DNA from: Rhizobium leguminosarum
GTDB lineage: Bacteria; Pseudomonadota; Alphaproteobacteria; Rhizobiales; Rhizobiaceae
DNA: 64,000 nt
Direction of reading: 5' to 3'
Assembly (NCBI RefSeq): GCF_001652265.1
Contig: NZ_LWBS01000253.1
Span: forward strand, 12,362-76,361
Numbering within the stretch: the stretch's first letter is position 1; the number at the start of each line of letters is the position of its first letter. Under the pieces are notes generated by a model, which worked only from the letters and a program-made list of their open reading frames with translations, did no database searches and was not told where the DNA came from. The translations under genes were made by a program, and so were the position numbers. This document shows, one piece after another, positions 8,420 through 17,590 of this stretch.

Positions 8420-9972
8420 TGGTCAGCTCCTTCCATACACAAGCGGTAAAGTTCGGTGAGATCGGTGTTTGCAGGATCGACCATGCCAACCTGCCGGCCA
8501 CTCTTCTGAACGAGGATGCGGTCTGCCACCTCGAGAAGTTCCTCGAGCTCGCTGGAGACGAACACGCAGGCAAGACCCAGCGCCGCCTGTCGCCAGATAA
8601 TCTCGAAGATCTGCTGGCGGGCTTGCACGTCCACGCCCCGGCTTGGCTCGTCAAAGAACATCACCTTCGGCGACGTATTGAGCCAGTTGCCAATGACAAT
8701 TTTTTGCTGGTTTCCGCCAGACAGCGATGAGACTGGAAGCTTCGCATTGGGGACGTTGATCGCAAGGTCGCGAATCTGCTGCTGTACGAACGGCTCTTCC
8801 TTGGCGGCTGTGATAACGCCGCCGGCGGCAATGCGCGACAGACTTGCAAGGCACAGATTGTCATGACTAGACAGCATCTGGACCAGCCCGGCTTCCTTGC
8901 GGTTTTCTGGCGTATATCCGAGTCCGAGGCTCTTCATTGTTCGCGGCGTGGGAGCGCTGATTACGCGTCCTTCGAATTCGATCGTACCGCTGCTGAAGCC
9001 GTCCGCTCCGAAAATTGACTTCAAGACTTCCGTGCGACCGGCGCCGAGCAGTCCGGCGAAGCCGAGAATTTCTCCCGGATAGAGATCAAACGAGATGTCT
9101 TCAAATACGCCTTCCCTTGTGAGGTTCCGCACGGAGAGGATGGGCTTGTTGCGCGCAATCTCCTGTCTTGGCGGTCTTTTCGCTTTGGCTATATCGCCGA
9201 ACATCATCTCAATGATTTGCGAAGGCGAAGCTGCCGACATTTCGATGCTGCCAATGTAGTGACCGTCCCGGATGACGGTGCAGGTGTCGGCAATATCGAA
9301 CAGTTCGTTCATGCGGTGGGTGATGTAGATCATCGTGACGCCACGGTCCCGCAGCCGCCTAATCAGGCTGAAAAGCTGGTCGACTTCACGCGTGGCGAGC
9401 GCGGACGTCGGCTCATCGAGGAGCAGGATCCTCGGCTCGAACGACATCGCTTTCGCGATCTCGATGATCTGCTGTTGCCCGACGCTCAATTCGGAAACCA
9501 GTCGCCTGGGATCGAGATCGAGCCCCATTTCATGCAGGAGGCCGCTTGCCTTGGCGTTTACGGCTTGCCAATCAACGACGGAGGCGCCGAGGAACTGCTT
9601 CTTCGGCATGCGGCCGAGATAGATGTTCTCGGCGACCGACAAAGAGGGAACGAGCGAGAGTTCCTGATGCACGGTAATGATACCGGCCTTGAAGGCGTCG
9701 CTCGGTGTTTCCAGGGCGGTCCGTGCGCCATGGATTTTGACATGACCGAGGGTTGGCTGAACACCACCGGATAGAATCTTCACCAGTGTTGACTTTCCGG
9801 ACCCGTTCTTGCCCATCAGCGCATGTACGCGGCCGGCACTGAACGCCCGATGGATGCGAGCGACAGCAATCTTGCCGTCGTACACTTTGCTCACTTCAAC
9901 GAACTCAATGGCCGGCGCTGAAGCGCCGGCCCGAGTTTCGACATGTTGACCCGCTGTCATCGCACCGGTCAC
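8416..9972 (-). CDS. Sugar ABC transporter ATPase (RbsA type)
   Basis: 518-residue CUT2 ATPase with two nucleotide-binding halves. The first half has Walker A GKNGSGKST, signature LSVGQQQ and Walker B ILLLDEPTSAL. The second half has a degenerate Walker A (GLLGAGRTE), as is usual in RbsA, then LSGGNQQK and VMFFDEPSRGVD. The GTG at 9972 overlaps the stop of the binding-protein gene by four bases; an ATG at 9960 is an alternative. It powers import through the permease at 7406. Confidence 0.9.
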   Translation of the reverse strand: MTGAMTAGQHVETRAGASAPAIEFVEVSKVYDGKIAVARIHRAFSAGRVHALMGKNGSGKSTLVKILSGGVQPTLGHVKIHGARTALETPSDAFKAGIITVHQELSLVPSLSVAENIYLGRMPKKQFLGASVVDWQAVNAKASGLLHEMGLDLDPRRLVSELSVGQQQIIEIAKAMSFEPRILLLDEPTSALATREVDQLFSLIRRLRDRGVTMIYITHRMNELFDIADTCTVIRDGHYIGSIEMSAASPSQIIEMMFGDIAKAKRPPRQEIARNKPILSVRNLTREGVFEDISFDLYPGEILGFAGLLGAGRTEVLKSIFGADGFSSGTIEFEGRVISAPTPRTMKSLGLGYTPENRKEAGLVQMLSSHDNLCLASLSRIAAGGVITAAKEEPFVQQQIRDLAINVPNAKLPVSSLSGGNQQKIVIGNWLNTSPKVMFFDEPSRGVDVQARQQIFEIIWRQAALGLACVFVSSELEELLEVADRILVQKSGRQVGMVDPANTDLTELYRLCMEGADQ

Positions 9973-10925
9973 TTGTACTTCTTGAGTTCGTCACCGAAGG
10001 CCTTCACACTTTCCGGATCATTCCGGTTGAGGGCCTTGCCGGGAACGATGATTTCCTTTTCGGCGGGTTTCCCGTCGAGGGCAGCAATCGCCGTTTCTAC
10101 GGCCGTGTAGCCGATCTCGTACGGCTGCTGGGCGGTCACGGCCTGCAAGATGCCGTCATCGGAGAGCAGGAAATTGACGAGCTGCCGTGAGCCGTCGATA
10201 CCGAAGACGAAGACCTTGCCTTGCTTGCCGGAGTTACGCACCGCCTGCACGGCGCCAACGGTCCCACCTTCATTGGCGGCGTAGATGACGTTCACTTCCG
10301 GATGCGCCGTCAGAATATCGTTGGTAACGGAAACCGCCTTTTCGGCAAGCCAGGCGTCCTGGTCGGACACGACCTTGACGTCACCACCTTCGGCAACGGC
10401 CTTCGTGAAGCCGCCGACGCGTGCAGCACTCTGCTCGGGAACCTGCGATTTGAACTGGAGAATGGCGATATTTGCCTTGCCACCAAGGTTTTTCTTGATG
10501 AAAGCCGCCGCCGCTTTGCCGGTCTCGGCACCGAGATCTTCCTGGCTGGAGTTGATGAAGGCGGTCGGGGTGTCACCTTCAATGGTCGAATTATAGGTGA
10601 CGATTTTGCTCCCGGCCTCTTTCGCGCGATTGAGCGCGGCGGCAGACGCCGTCTTGCTCAGCGGCGAGATGACGATGGCATCCACCTTTCGGGAAATGTA
10701 GGTATTGATAAGGCTTTGCTCTTTTTCCGGCTTGTTGTCGCTGTTTGCTCCGAGAAGCTCCACGCCCTCTTTTTTGGCGGCCGCTTCCATACCGATCTGA
10801 ATGGTCCGGAAAAACTGGTCCTGCTGGAAAACGATTCCTGCGATCACACGATCGGCAGCATGAGCAGAGAATGCGGTCGCGATTGAAAGCAGCGCGACGC
10901 TGCCAAGAAATGTCGAGATCTTCAT
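9969..10925 (-). CDS. Sugar ABC transporter substrate-binding protein (RbsB type)
   Basis: 318-residue periplasmic protein. A signal peptide of about 23 residues ends at AHA-AD. A type I periplasmic binding fold follows, with GANSDNKPEKEQSLIN, VDAIVISPLSKTAS, VTYNSTIEG and VFGIDGSRQLVNFL. GGGAGG lies just upstream of the ATG. It heads the minus-strand operon binding protein, ATPase, permease, DUF4432. Family membership gives a sugar or polyol ligand, but the sugar cannot be named. Confidence 0.88.
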   Translation of the reverse strand: MKISTFLGSVALLSIATAFSAHAADRVIAGIVFQQDQFFRTIQIGMEAAAKKEGVELLGANSDNKPEKEQSLINTYISRKVDAIVISPLSKTASAAALNRAKEAGSKIVTYNSTIEGDTPTAFINSSQEDLGAETGKAAAAFIKKNLGGKANIAILQFKSQVPEQSAARVGGFTKAVAEGGDVKVVSDQDAWLAEKAVSVTNDILTAHPEVNVIYAANEGGTVGAVQAVRNSGKQGKVFVFGIDGSRQLVNFLLSDDGILQAVTAQQPYEIGYTAVETAIAALDGKPAEKEIIVPGKALNRNDPESVKAFGDELKKYK

Positions 10926-11029
10926 GAGATCCTCCCTTGTTTCAGTGAAATTCCTGCGTGACGGCGGCCATCGAAATCTCCTCCCACGTCAGACTGGACG
11001 GTGCCAAACTGACGGCACACCAAGCCCGA

Positions 11030-11066
11030 GTCAATATTTTTTTTAGTAACAATAATAATTATAGAC
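11030..11066. promoter_or_regulatory. AT-rich operator-like motif, copy B
   Basis: This block in the 275-base divergent region between the Rbs-type operon and the fused transporter gene begins GTCAATA and ends AATTATAGAC. It matches copy A at 2693-2729 in order and spacing, with a T-run followed by alternating A/T. The local region is otherwise GC-rich, so the similarity is unlikely to reflect composition alone. A common repressor, probably the ROK protein at 2815, is inferred. Confidence 0.5.
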
Positions 11067-11126
11067 AGACCGAATTCCGTTCTGGTACGGATTGCACATT
11101 GCCATGGAGGATGGCGGGAGGTGCAT

Positions 11127-11204
11127 ATGACGACGGCTTATCGGGCATTCGAGCTCGGCTACGACTGTTCTCTCCGCGTTATTTCCGGGGAGATTGAGCC
11201 ATGA
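11127..11204 (+). CDS. Putative 25-residue leader peptide upstream of the fused transporter
   Basis: A 25-codon ORF starts at ATG 11127, five bases after a strong GGGAGG. It ends with a TGA that overlaps the ATG of the ABC fusion gene (ATGA at 11201-11204). The peptide begins MTTAYRAFELGY and ends SGEIEP; it matches no family I know. It may serve only to couple or tune translation of the large gene. The fusion gene also has its own GGGGAG, so coupling is not strictly required. A similar arrangement precedes the paralogous fusion at 53202. Confidence 0.45.
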   Translation: MTTAYRAFELGYDCSLRVISGEIEP

Positions 11205-13735
11205 TCTTGGAGCGGGATCTCGCACCCGCGGTCGACGGAGTCATTGGTCTCCTGGACGCGTCAAAGTCATTCGGCGTCGTCGCCGCGCTGAAGAACGCGA
11301 CTTTCTCACTTCGGCCAGGAGAAGTGCTTGCATTGCTCGGCGAAAACGGTGCGGGAAAAAGCACCTGCGTGAAGATGCTTGCCGGCGTTTATCAGCCAAC
11401 AAGCGGAACCGTAGTGTTGAGTGGCGAACCTGTACTCCTGTCGGGACCATTGGATGCACATAAGGCCGGCGTTGCCGTCATGCACCAGCATCCTGGCCTC
11501 TTCCCGGATCTCTCCATCGCTGAGAACATCTTCGCCGGGCACATGACGCCCGGCCCGCTTGGGCTGATTGATCAGCGAAAGTTGGAACGCGACGCCGCGA
11601 AGTGGATCCAAGCGGTCGGACTTCGACACCGTCCATCAGAAAAGGTTAGAAATCTGCGGATTTCCGAGCAGCAGCTCGTCGAGGTAGCTAAGGCTCTTTC
11701 GTTCGATGCGCGTGTTTTGATCATGGACGAGCCCACCGCGGCCTTGTCACAGCGTGAAGTGGAGACTCTGTTTTCGGTCGTTTCAGAGCTGAAGAAGCGT
11801 GGCGTCGCCATGATGTTCGTCGGCCACCGAATGGATGAAATATTCAGAATTGCAGACCGCATAGCTGTTCTCCGGGATGGACAGTTGATCGGCATCGAGC
11901 CCGCAGCATCATTGGGCAGAGGCCGGGCAATCAGCATGATGGTCGGACGGGAGCTGACATCGCTTTACCCCGAGCACGGAGCCAACATCGGCGAAGTCGT
12001 GCTATCGGCCGAGCAGCTTTCCAGAGCCGGCGCCTTCGAGAATATCGATCTCACCGTTCGTGCCGGTGAAGTCGTGGGTATCGGCGGTCTGGTTGGAAGC
12101 GGTCGCACCGAACTCGCTCGTGTCCTGTTCGGCATCGACAGGGCAACGGACGGCGTCATGACGCTTGGCGGGAAGAGAGTGTCTTTCAACTCTCCATCGG
12201 AAGCCGTGCGAGCTGGCATCGCCTATGTGTCGGAAGATCGTCTCGGCCAGAGCCTGGTGATGGAATTTTCCATTCTTGAGAATGCCGCCCTCTCGGTCTT
12301 GGGCAAGGCGGCTCGTTTTGGCCTAACCAGTCGTCAGAAAACGCTCGAACTCACGCAGGGCGAGCTCACCCGCATGCGCCTTAAACACCGAGATGTTGAT
12401 CAACCGATCAGGGAACTGTCGGGAGGCAACCAACAAAAGGTCGTTCTGGCCAAATGGCTTGCCACGAAACCCCGATTGCTGATCCTCGACGAGCCAACCC
12501 AGGGCATCGACGTGCAGGCAAAGGCCGAGGTTCACGCGATGATCGCGGAACTCGCACGTCAGGGCCTGGCGATCCTCGTAATATCTTCTGAACTGCCGGA
12601 ACTACTAGGTGTCTCGGACCGCATCGTCGTCTTGCGGGAGGGTCACAAGACCGGCGAATTCCTGGCAAATGAAGCGACGCAGGAAAAAATCCTTTACGCA
12701 GCGACACAAGAATCAGCGCCGGCTGAAATCGCTCGTAGGTCTGCAAATGACACAAAGTCAGCAAGCAGCAGTTGGGCGCGCCGGCTGTTTGCCCAACGCG
12801 AGTTCGGGCTGGTCGCGGCGATCGCGGCGATCCTTGTGCCGGTCTCGATCATCAATCCCAGGGTCTTCGGTTCGGACAATATAACCGCCGTCGGAATGGA
12901 TGTGGCGCTGCTCTCGATCGTGGCGCTGGCGCAGATGTTCGTCATGGTGACGCGGAATATCGATCTTTCCGTTGCCTCGATCATCGGCTTGAGCGCCTAT
13001 GCAGCCGCCAGGGCGCTCGAACTCCACCCCGGGATCGGTATTGTCGGGGGCGTCGCCGTCGCCAGCCTCGTGGGGGCGGGCGCCGGAGCCGTCAACGGAT
13101 TGCTGATTGCCTATGGCCGGCTGCCGGCCATCGTCGCAACTCTCGGCACTTTGTTCGTCTATCGCGGGATAAATGCTATTTCCGCCGGCGGCCACCAGAT
13201 CAGCGCCGACGACGTCCCAGAATCCTGGCTGGAGATGACAACTGTTCGGGTTGTTGGCGTTCCCGTCGTGGTCATCATCGCAGCCGCAGTTCTTCTGATT
13301 GGCGCCTTTATCTTCAACCGTACGCCATTCGGGCGGGAGCTGTTCGCGAGTGGCTCCAATCCGGACGGTGCCAGACTGATCGGCATCAAGGTCGAGCGCC
13401 TTGTCGTGCTGACATTCTCTATCGCCGGTCTGTTGACCGGTCTGTGCGGCGCATTATGGGCCTCGCGCTATGCAACCGTCGATGCCCGGGTCGCGTCGGG
13501 ATTTGAACTCACGGTCATCGCCGCTGTGGTCGTCGGGGGCGTCGCCATTCGAGGCGGCTCCGGAACCATCAAAGGCATCATCCTCGGCAGCATCACGCTA
13601 CTAATCATCCGCAACGGTCTCACGCTGGTTCGCGTCCATCCCCTCTGGCTACAGGGCATCTACGGACTGGTGATCATCGCTGCCATCGGCATCGACGCGG
13701 CAGTGAGCCGCCGCGACGCCTCAAGAAAACAATGA
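11201..13735 (+). CDS. Fused sugar ABC ATPase-permease protein
   Basis: 844-residue protein joining a complete RbsA-type ATPase (about residues 1-505) to an RbsC-type permease (about 530-844). The ATPase half has Walker A GENGAGKST, LIMDEPTAALS, the second-half GLVGSGRTE, LSGGNQQKVVLAKW and LLILDEPTQGID. The membrane half has NIDLSVASIIGLSAY and FGRELFASGSNPDGARLIGI. In most CUT2 systems these are separate genes. It is followed by a second permease and a RhaS/LsrB-like binding protein, so the complex probably has two different permease halves, one covalently tied to its ATPase. GGGGAG precedes the ATG at 11201. Confidence 0.9.
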   Translation: MILERDLAPAVDGVIGLLDASKSFGVVAALKNATFSLRPGEVLALLGENGAGKSTCVKMLAGVYQPTSGTVVLSGEPVLLSGPLDAHKAGVAVMHQHPGLFPDLSIAENIFAGHMTPGPLGLIDQRKLERDAAKWIQAVGLRHRPSEKVRNLRISEQQLVEVAKALSFDARVLIMDEPTAALSQREVETLFSVVSELKKRGVAMMFVGHRMDEIFRIADRIAVLRDGQLIGIEPAASLGRGRAISMMVGRELTSLYPEHGANIGEVVLSAEQLSRAGAFENIDLTVRAGEVVGIGGLVGSGRTELARVLFGIDRATDGVMTLGGKRVSFNSPSEAVRAGIAYVSEDRLGQSLVMEFSILENAALSVLGKAARFGLTSRQKTLELTQGELTRMRLKHRDVDQPIRELSGGNQQKVVLAKWLATKPRLLILDEPTQGIDVQAKAEVHAMIAELARQGLAILVISSELPELLGVSDRIVVLREGHKTGEFLANEATQEKILYAATQESAPAEIARRSANDTKSASSSWARRLFAQREFGLVAAIAAILVPVSIINPRVFGSDNITAVGMDVALLSIVALAQMFVMVTRNIDLSVASIIGLSAYAAARALELHPGIGIVGGVAVASLVGAGAGAVNGLLIAYGRLPAIVATLGTLFVYRGINAISAGGHQISADDVPESWLEMTTVRVVGVPVVVIIAAAVLLIGAFIFNRTPFGRELFASGSNPDGARLIGIKVERLVVLTFSIAGLLTGLCGALWASRYATVDARVASGFELTVIAAVVVGGVAIRGGSGTIKGIILGSITLLIIRNGLTLVRVHPLWLQGIYGLVIIAAIGIDAAVSRRDASRKQ

Positions 13736-13745
13736 GGAGCCGGCC

Positions 13746-14768
13746 ATGCGCGTCAAGCTAACATGGGAATTCTTCCTCGCCGCGGTCACAATCGCTCTTA
13801 TCATTTTGGGCGCTATCACCACCCGCGGCTTCGTAACCACCTTCAACCTTTCGCAACTCGCGGCAGGCGTCTCGGAAAAAGCGCTCATCGTGCTTCCCAT
13901 GGTGCTGCTGATCATTGCCCGTGAGATCGATTTGTCCGTCGCTTCAATCCTTGCGCTTGCGAGCGTGATATTCGGAAGCCTATTGGCCGCAGGGTGGCCA
14001 CTGTGGGCAAGCATCGCAGTCGCTATCGGCGCCGGTGGTGTTCTCGGAGCGTTCAATGGCTTCTTTGTCGTGGTGCTCGGGCTTCCCTCCCTCGTGGTGA
14101 CGCTTGGGACAATGGCACTCTATCGAGGCGGTGCCTACGTTCTTCTCGGAAGTGGCTCGATCAACATTTTTCCGGTTGCTTTCCTGAATTTCGGCATCGA
14201 CAATATCGGACCGACGGCAGTGCCCTGGACACTGTTGCCCTTCCTGATCCTTGCTCCCGTTTTCGCGCTCGTCCTTCAATTCATGCCTGTTGGCCGTCGC
14301 ATATACGCGCTTGGGGCCAGCCCTGATGCCGCTCTCTACTCTGGAATCACAGTCAATCGGATCCGGTTCTGGCTCTTTACGATCTCCGGTTTCGTCTGTG
14401 CCATAGCCGGGATCGTGTACACGGCGCGCCTCGCGAACGCGCGTGCCAACAACGCCGTCGGCATGGAGCTCGATATCATAACGATCGCGCTCCTCGGCGG
14501 TGTCAGTGTGTTCGGCGGCGAGGGCAAGCTCCCGGCCGTTCTATGGGCGCTGATCCTGATCGCCACCGTGAGAAACCTCTTAGGCTTGAACCAGATCAGC
14601 GGCGATGCCCAAGGGACGGTCATCGGCCTACTGCTGATCGGATCCCTACTCATCAACAATCTAGCAGGTTCCTTCGCCGGCATTGTCCAAAGGACATTGA
14701 GTGCCGGCAGGGCTGGGGATGGGGCGACCCCTTTTTTGCCTCGATATTTCCGGAGGAGGAAACCATGA
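13746..14768 (+). CDS. Sugar ABC transporter permease, second subunit
   Basis: 340-residue CUT2 permease with a hydrophobic N-terminus and the LIIAREIDLSVASILALAS loop near residue 60. A GRRIYALGASPDAALYSGI cytoplasmic segment lies near 185. It starts ten bases after the fusion gene with GAGGAG upstream. Its stop overlaps the next ATG (ATGA), so the three genes are coupled. It probably pairs with the permease half of the upstream fusion, as RhaP/RhaQ or LsrC/LsrD pairs do. Confidence 0.9.
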   Translation: MRVKLTWEFFLAAVTIALIILGAITTRGFVTTFNLSQLAAGVSEKALIVLPMVLLIIAREIDLSVASILALASVIFGSLLAAGWPLWASIAVAIGAGGVLGAFNGFFVVVLGLPSLVVTLGTMALYRGGAYVLLGSGSINIFPVAFLNFGIDNIGPTAVPWTLLPFLILAPVFALVLQFMPVGRRIYALGASPDAALYSGITVNRIRFWLFTISGFVCAIAGIVYTARLANARANNAVGMELDIITIALLGGVSVFGGEGKLPAVLWALILIATVRNLLGLNQISGDAQGTVIGLLLIGSLLINNLAGSFAGIVQRTLSAGRAGDGATPFLPRYFRRRKP

Positions 14769-15763
14769 GAATTGTCACGAAACTAACGCTTGCCGCTGCA
14801 GCCGTCCTTTTTGCGTCTGCATCCTACGCCCAGGAATGCGCGACCGAGGCCGTGAAAATCGGCTGGCTGCCAAAGCTCGACACGGACCCCTATTTTCAGG
14901 TCGCCGGCGACGGTGCCCAGGACGCGGCCAAGGAAATCGGCGGGGAGATCATCAGGCTCGCGCCGTCACAGGCGACTGCCGAGGCACAGGTGGAGATCGT
15001 CAACAATCTTGTGTCTCAGGGCGTCAAGGTTATCGCGCTGGCATCGAACGACGCCAATGCGATCGCCCCGTCGCTGAAACGCGCCGCGCGCCAGGGCGTC
15101 AAGACCGTCACGTTCGACTCCGACGCTGCGGCGGATGCCCGCACCGTGTTCGTCAATCAGGCGAAGGGCGACAGCCTCGCCGAAATGATGCTGCAGAGCA
15201 TGCACGCGCTGATCGGTGGCGACGGCGAATTCGCCATTCTCTCATCGACGGCAACAGCGACCAACCAGAACGCCTGGATCGACTTCATGAAGCAGAAGCT
15301 TTCGAGCGATGCTCAATACTCGAAGATGAAGCTGGTCCAGGTCGCTTACGGGGAGGAGACCGAACAGATCAACCAGCAACAGGCACTTGCGCTCGTCCAA
15401 GCCTATCCCAACCTCAAGGGCATGATTGTCCCCGCCGGGATCGGGCTGCCGGCAGCCGCCCGCGCGCTCGATGAAGCCGGACTGAGCGGCAAGATCAAGC
15501 TGACGGGTCTCGCTCCAGCCTCGTTGATGAAGAAGTATGTGACCAACGGGTCTGCGCAGGTCATCTGGTGGAATGTAACCGACCTCGGCTACCTCACCTA
15601 CTACGCGGCACAGGCCGCAGCACAGTGCAAGTTGACCGGCAAGGCCGGCGAGACATTGAAGGCTGGTCGTCTCGGCGACTACACGGTCGGAGATAAGGGC
15701 GAAATCATCCTCGGCCCAGCCAAGATCGTGACGCCGGAGAACCTGGCAGAATTCAAGTTATGA
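14765..15763 (+). CDS. Sugar ABC substrate-binding protein, RhaS/LsrB-like
   Basis: 332-residue periplasmic binding protein with a signal peptide cleaved near SYAQE. The mature part shows IGWLPKLDTDPYFQVAGDGA, LAPSQATAEAQ, ALASNDANAIAPSL and WWNVTDLGYLTYYAA, a layout typical of the rhamnose/autoinducer-2 binding protein branch. GGAGGAGG lies upstream of the ATG. A close paralog is encoded at 48553. The ligand is not deducible; the catabolic genes downstream argue for a nutritional sugar or polyol rather than a signal. Confidence 0.88.
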   Translation: MRIVTKLTLAAAAVLFASASYAQECATEAVKIGWLPKLDTDPYFQVAGDGAQDAAKEIGGEIIRLAPSQATAEAQVEIVNNLVSQGVKVIALASNDANAIAPSLKRAARQGVKTVTFDSDAAADARTVFVNQAKGDSLAEMMLQSMHALIGGDGEFAILSSTATATNQNAWIDFMKQKLSSDAQYSKMKLVQVAYGEETEQINQQQALALVQAYPNLKGMIVPAGIGLPAAARALDEAGLSGKIKLTGLAPASLMKKYVTNGSAQVIWWNVTDLGYLTYYAAQAAAQCKLTGKAGETLKAGRLGDYTVGDKGEIILGPAKIVTPENLAEFKL

Positions 15764-15844
15764 CAATTGCTTCGGCTTCCTGATGAAGCGTCCTGGTTGC
15801 GCTCGGCCACGGCCAGCCCATCCAGATAGCTGGCAGAACAAAGT

Positions 15845-15887
15845 ACCGGCGGGTGAAAATTTGCTTGCCGGTATTTTATTTCTTTTG
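15845..15887 (+). terminator. Terminator-like hairpin after the transporter genes
   Basis: TACCGGC at 15845 pairs with GCCGGTA at 15868, extendable by G-U pairs to about ten base pairs. It is followed by a TTTTATTTCTTTT tract. It lies between the binding-protein stop and the dehydrogenase start. It could end or attenuate the transporter transcript. Confidence 0.5.
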
Positions 15888-15904
15888 TAAAAGAAATAAA
15901 ATAG
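15873..15904. promoter_or_regulatory. Perfect 15-bp inverted repeat, candidate ROK operator
   Basis: TATTTTATTTCTTTT at 15873-15887 is followed by GT and then its exact reverse complement AAAAGAAATAAAATA (15890-15904). It sits 36 bases upstream of the dehydrogenase start. The TTATTTC and GAAATAA half-sites resemble known NagC/Mlc ROK operators. It overlaps the T-tract of the terminator-like hairpin, so one site may control both read-through and initiation. The binding protein is inferred. Confidence 0.55.
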
Positions 15905-15940
15905 CCACGATGACAGTCTGATGTCTTGGGAGGACGTTTT

Positions 15941-17461
15941 ATGAAAACTGAAGCAGATAATGACGACGACACACTCGGGGTAACGCTCTCGAATAAAGCA
16001 CTCGGTGAGGTGCCGCAACGCGTCACGGTCCCCGCCTACGATCGCAGCCAGCTCTCCGCAGGCATCGTGCATATCGGTGTGGGTAATTTCTTCAGGGCAC
16101 ATGAAGCCCTCTATGTCGAGAAATGCCTCGAAATCCCCGGGCAGGAATCCTGGGGGATCGTCGGGGTTGGCCTCGGGGATGGAGATGACAAGCGGAAGAA
16201 GGCCGACGCTATCGCTAAGCAGGACGGCCTTTACACGCTGACGGAGTTCGCGCCGAACGGCTCGGTGGCGGTCCGGGTTATCGGCGCGATGATCGATTTT
16301 CTTCACGCACCTGCAGCGCCTGACAAAGTGCTCACCCGGCTCGCGGCGCCGGAAACCCGCATTGTTTCGCTGACGATTACCGAAGGTGGTTACAATCTCG
16401 ACGAGGCGACACGGGAATTCAAACTGTCCGATCCCGATGTCCAGTATGACCTTACGAATCCGAAAACTCCGAAAACGACATTCGGCTTCATTGTGGAAGC
16501 GCTCTCAATGCGTCGTGAAGCTGGATTGAAGGGCTTCACGATCCTGTCCTGCGACAATCTTCGCAGCAACGGCAAGGTATCGCGCACGGCCGTCCTGGGC
16601 TTCGCCGCCGCCCGCGATATGGAACTGGCGAAGTGGATCGAGCAGAACGTCTCTTTTCCCAATAGCATGGTCGATCGCATTGCTCCTTCGGTTGGCCCGG
16701 CCGAAGTGTCACGCGTGAATGGCCTGAGCGGTATTGCCGATCAGACGCCGGTTATCGGCGAGACCTTCAGCCAATGGGTCGTCGAAGACGATTTCATTGC
16801 CGGTCGCCCGTCGTTCGAAAAGGTCGGCGTAGAGCTGAGAGGCGACGTCGAACAATTCGAGGCCATGAAAGGCCGGCTGCTCAACGCATCCCATATGATG
16901 CTTTCCTATCCCGCCATGATGTGTGGGTTCAGGATTGTGGATCAGGCGCTCCGTGAGCGCGCGATTGCCGACTATCTTTTGGCGTTCCTCGAGAAGGACG
17001 TGATCCCCATCGTGAAGGGACCGGATGGTGTCTCTCTGGGCGATTACAAGCGCAGCATCATCGCCCGTTTCGAGAACCCGGCGATCGGCGATCAATTGTT
17101 GCGCATCGCTCAAAACGGCGTCGCAAAGCTTCCGATCTTCCTGTCGCGCACCCTCGGTGAACTGTTGTCTCGGGGTGGCTCGTTCGAACGGGTCGCACTT
17201 TGCCTTGCCAGCTTCGATCAATATTTGCGGGGCAAGGATCTGAGCGGTGAACCGCTTCCCGTCGATGAACCGCATTTGACGCCCGGCGACGAGGAATTGC
17301 TGCGATCGGACGACCCGCATGCAGTCCTCAGGCTTTCCCCGTTTGAGCCGCTCGCAATGGCGGACAATCCTCGCTTTGTGGAAATCTTCGACGCGACGAA
17401 GGCGCGCCTGCGCGCGGAAGGACCGGTTGCGGCGCTGCGTCACGCGGCCAGCGCTCTCTAA
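15941..17461 (+). CDS. Mannitol dehydrogenase-family oxidoreductase
   Basis: 506-residue NAD-dependent polyol or uronate dehydrogenase of the mannitol 2-dehydrogenase/fructuronate reductase family. The N-terminal nucleotide region has VHIGVGNFFRAHEALYVEK. The catalytic K-x4-N-x2-H pattern is seen in MKGRLLNASHMML, about residue 310. The ATG at 15941 follows GGGAGG; a TTG fifteen bases earlier is less likely. It opens the metabolic part of the operon and probably oxidises the imported polyol to a ketose, or reduces a keto-uronate. Substrate not known. Confidence 0.85.
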   Translation: MKTEADNDDDTLGVTLSNKALGEVPQRVTVPAYDRSQLSAGIVHIGVGNFFRAHEALYVEKCLEIPGQESWGIVGVGLGDGDDKRKKADAIAKQDGLYTLTEFAPNGSVAVRVIGAMIDFLHAPAAPDKVLTRLAAPETRIVSLTITEGGYNLDEATREFKLSDPDVQYDLTNPKTPKTTFGFIVEALSMRREAGLKGFTILSCDNLRSNGKVSRTAVLGFAAARDMELAKWIEQNVSFPNSMVDRIAPSVGPAEVSRVNGLSGIADQTPVIGETFSQWVVEDDFIAGRPSFEKVGVELRGDVEQFEAMKGRLLNASHMMLSYPAMMCGFRIVDQALRERAIADYLLAFLEKDVIPIVKGPDGVSLGDYKRSIIARFENPAIGDQLLRIAQNGVAKLPIFLSRTLGELLSRGGSFERVALCLASFDQYLRGKDLSGEPLPVDEPHLTPGDEELLRSDDPHAVLRLSPFEPLAMADNPRFVEIFDATKARLRAEGPVAALRHAASAL

Positions 17462-17590
17462 CCCTGGCGCGATGAACATCATCCCGAGCGTGCGCTCGGG
17501 TGGGATCTATCATTCTTCCGACGTCGAACGATGTCTGAAGGACACATTCGAACGGGGTTAAGCCCCGCCGTCGGCTTCGACAAGAAAGGC

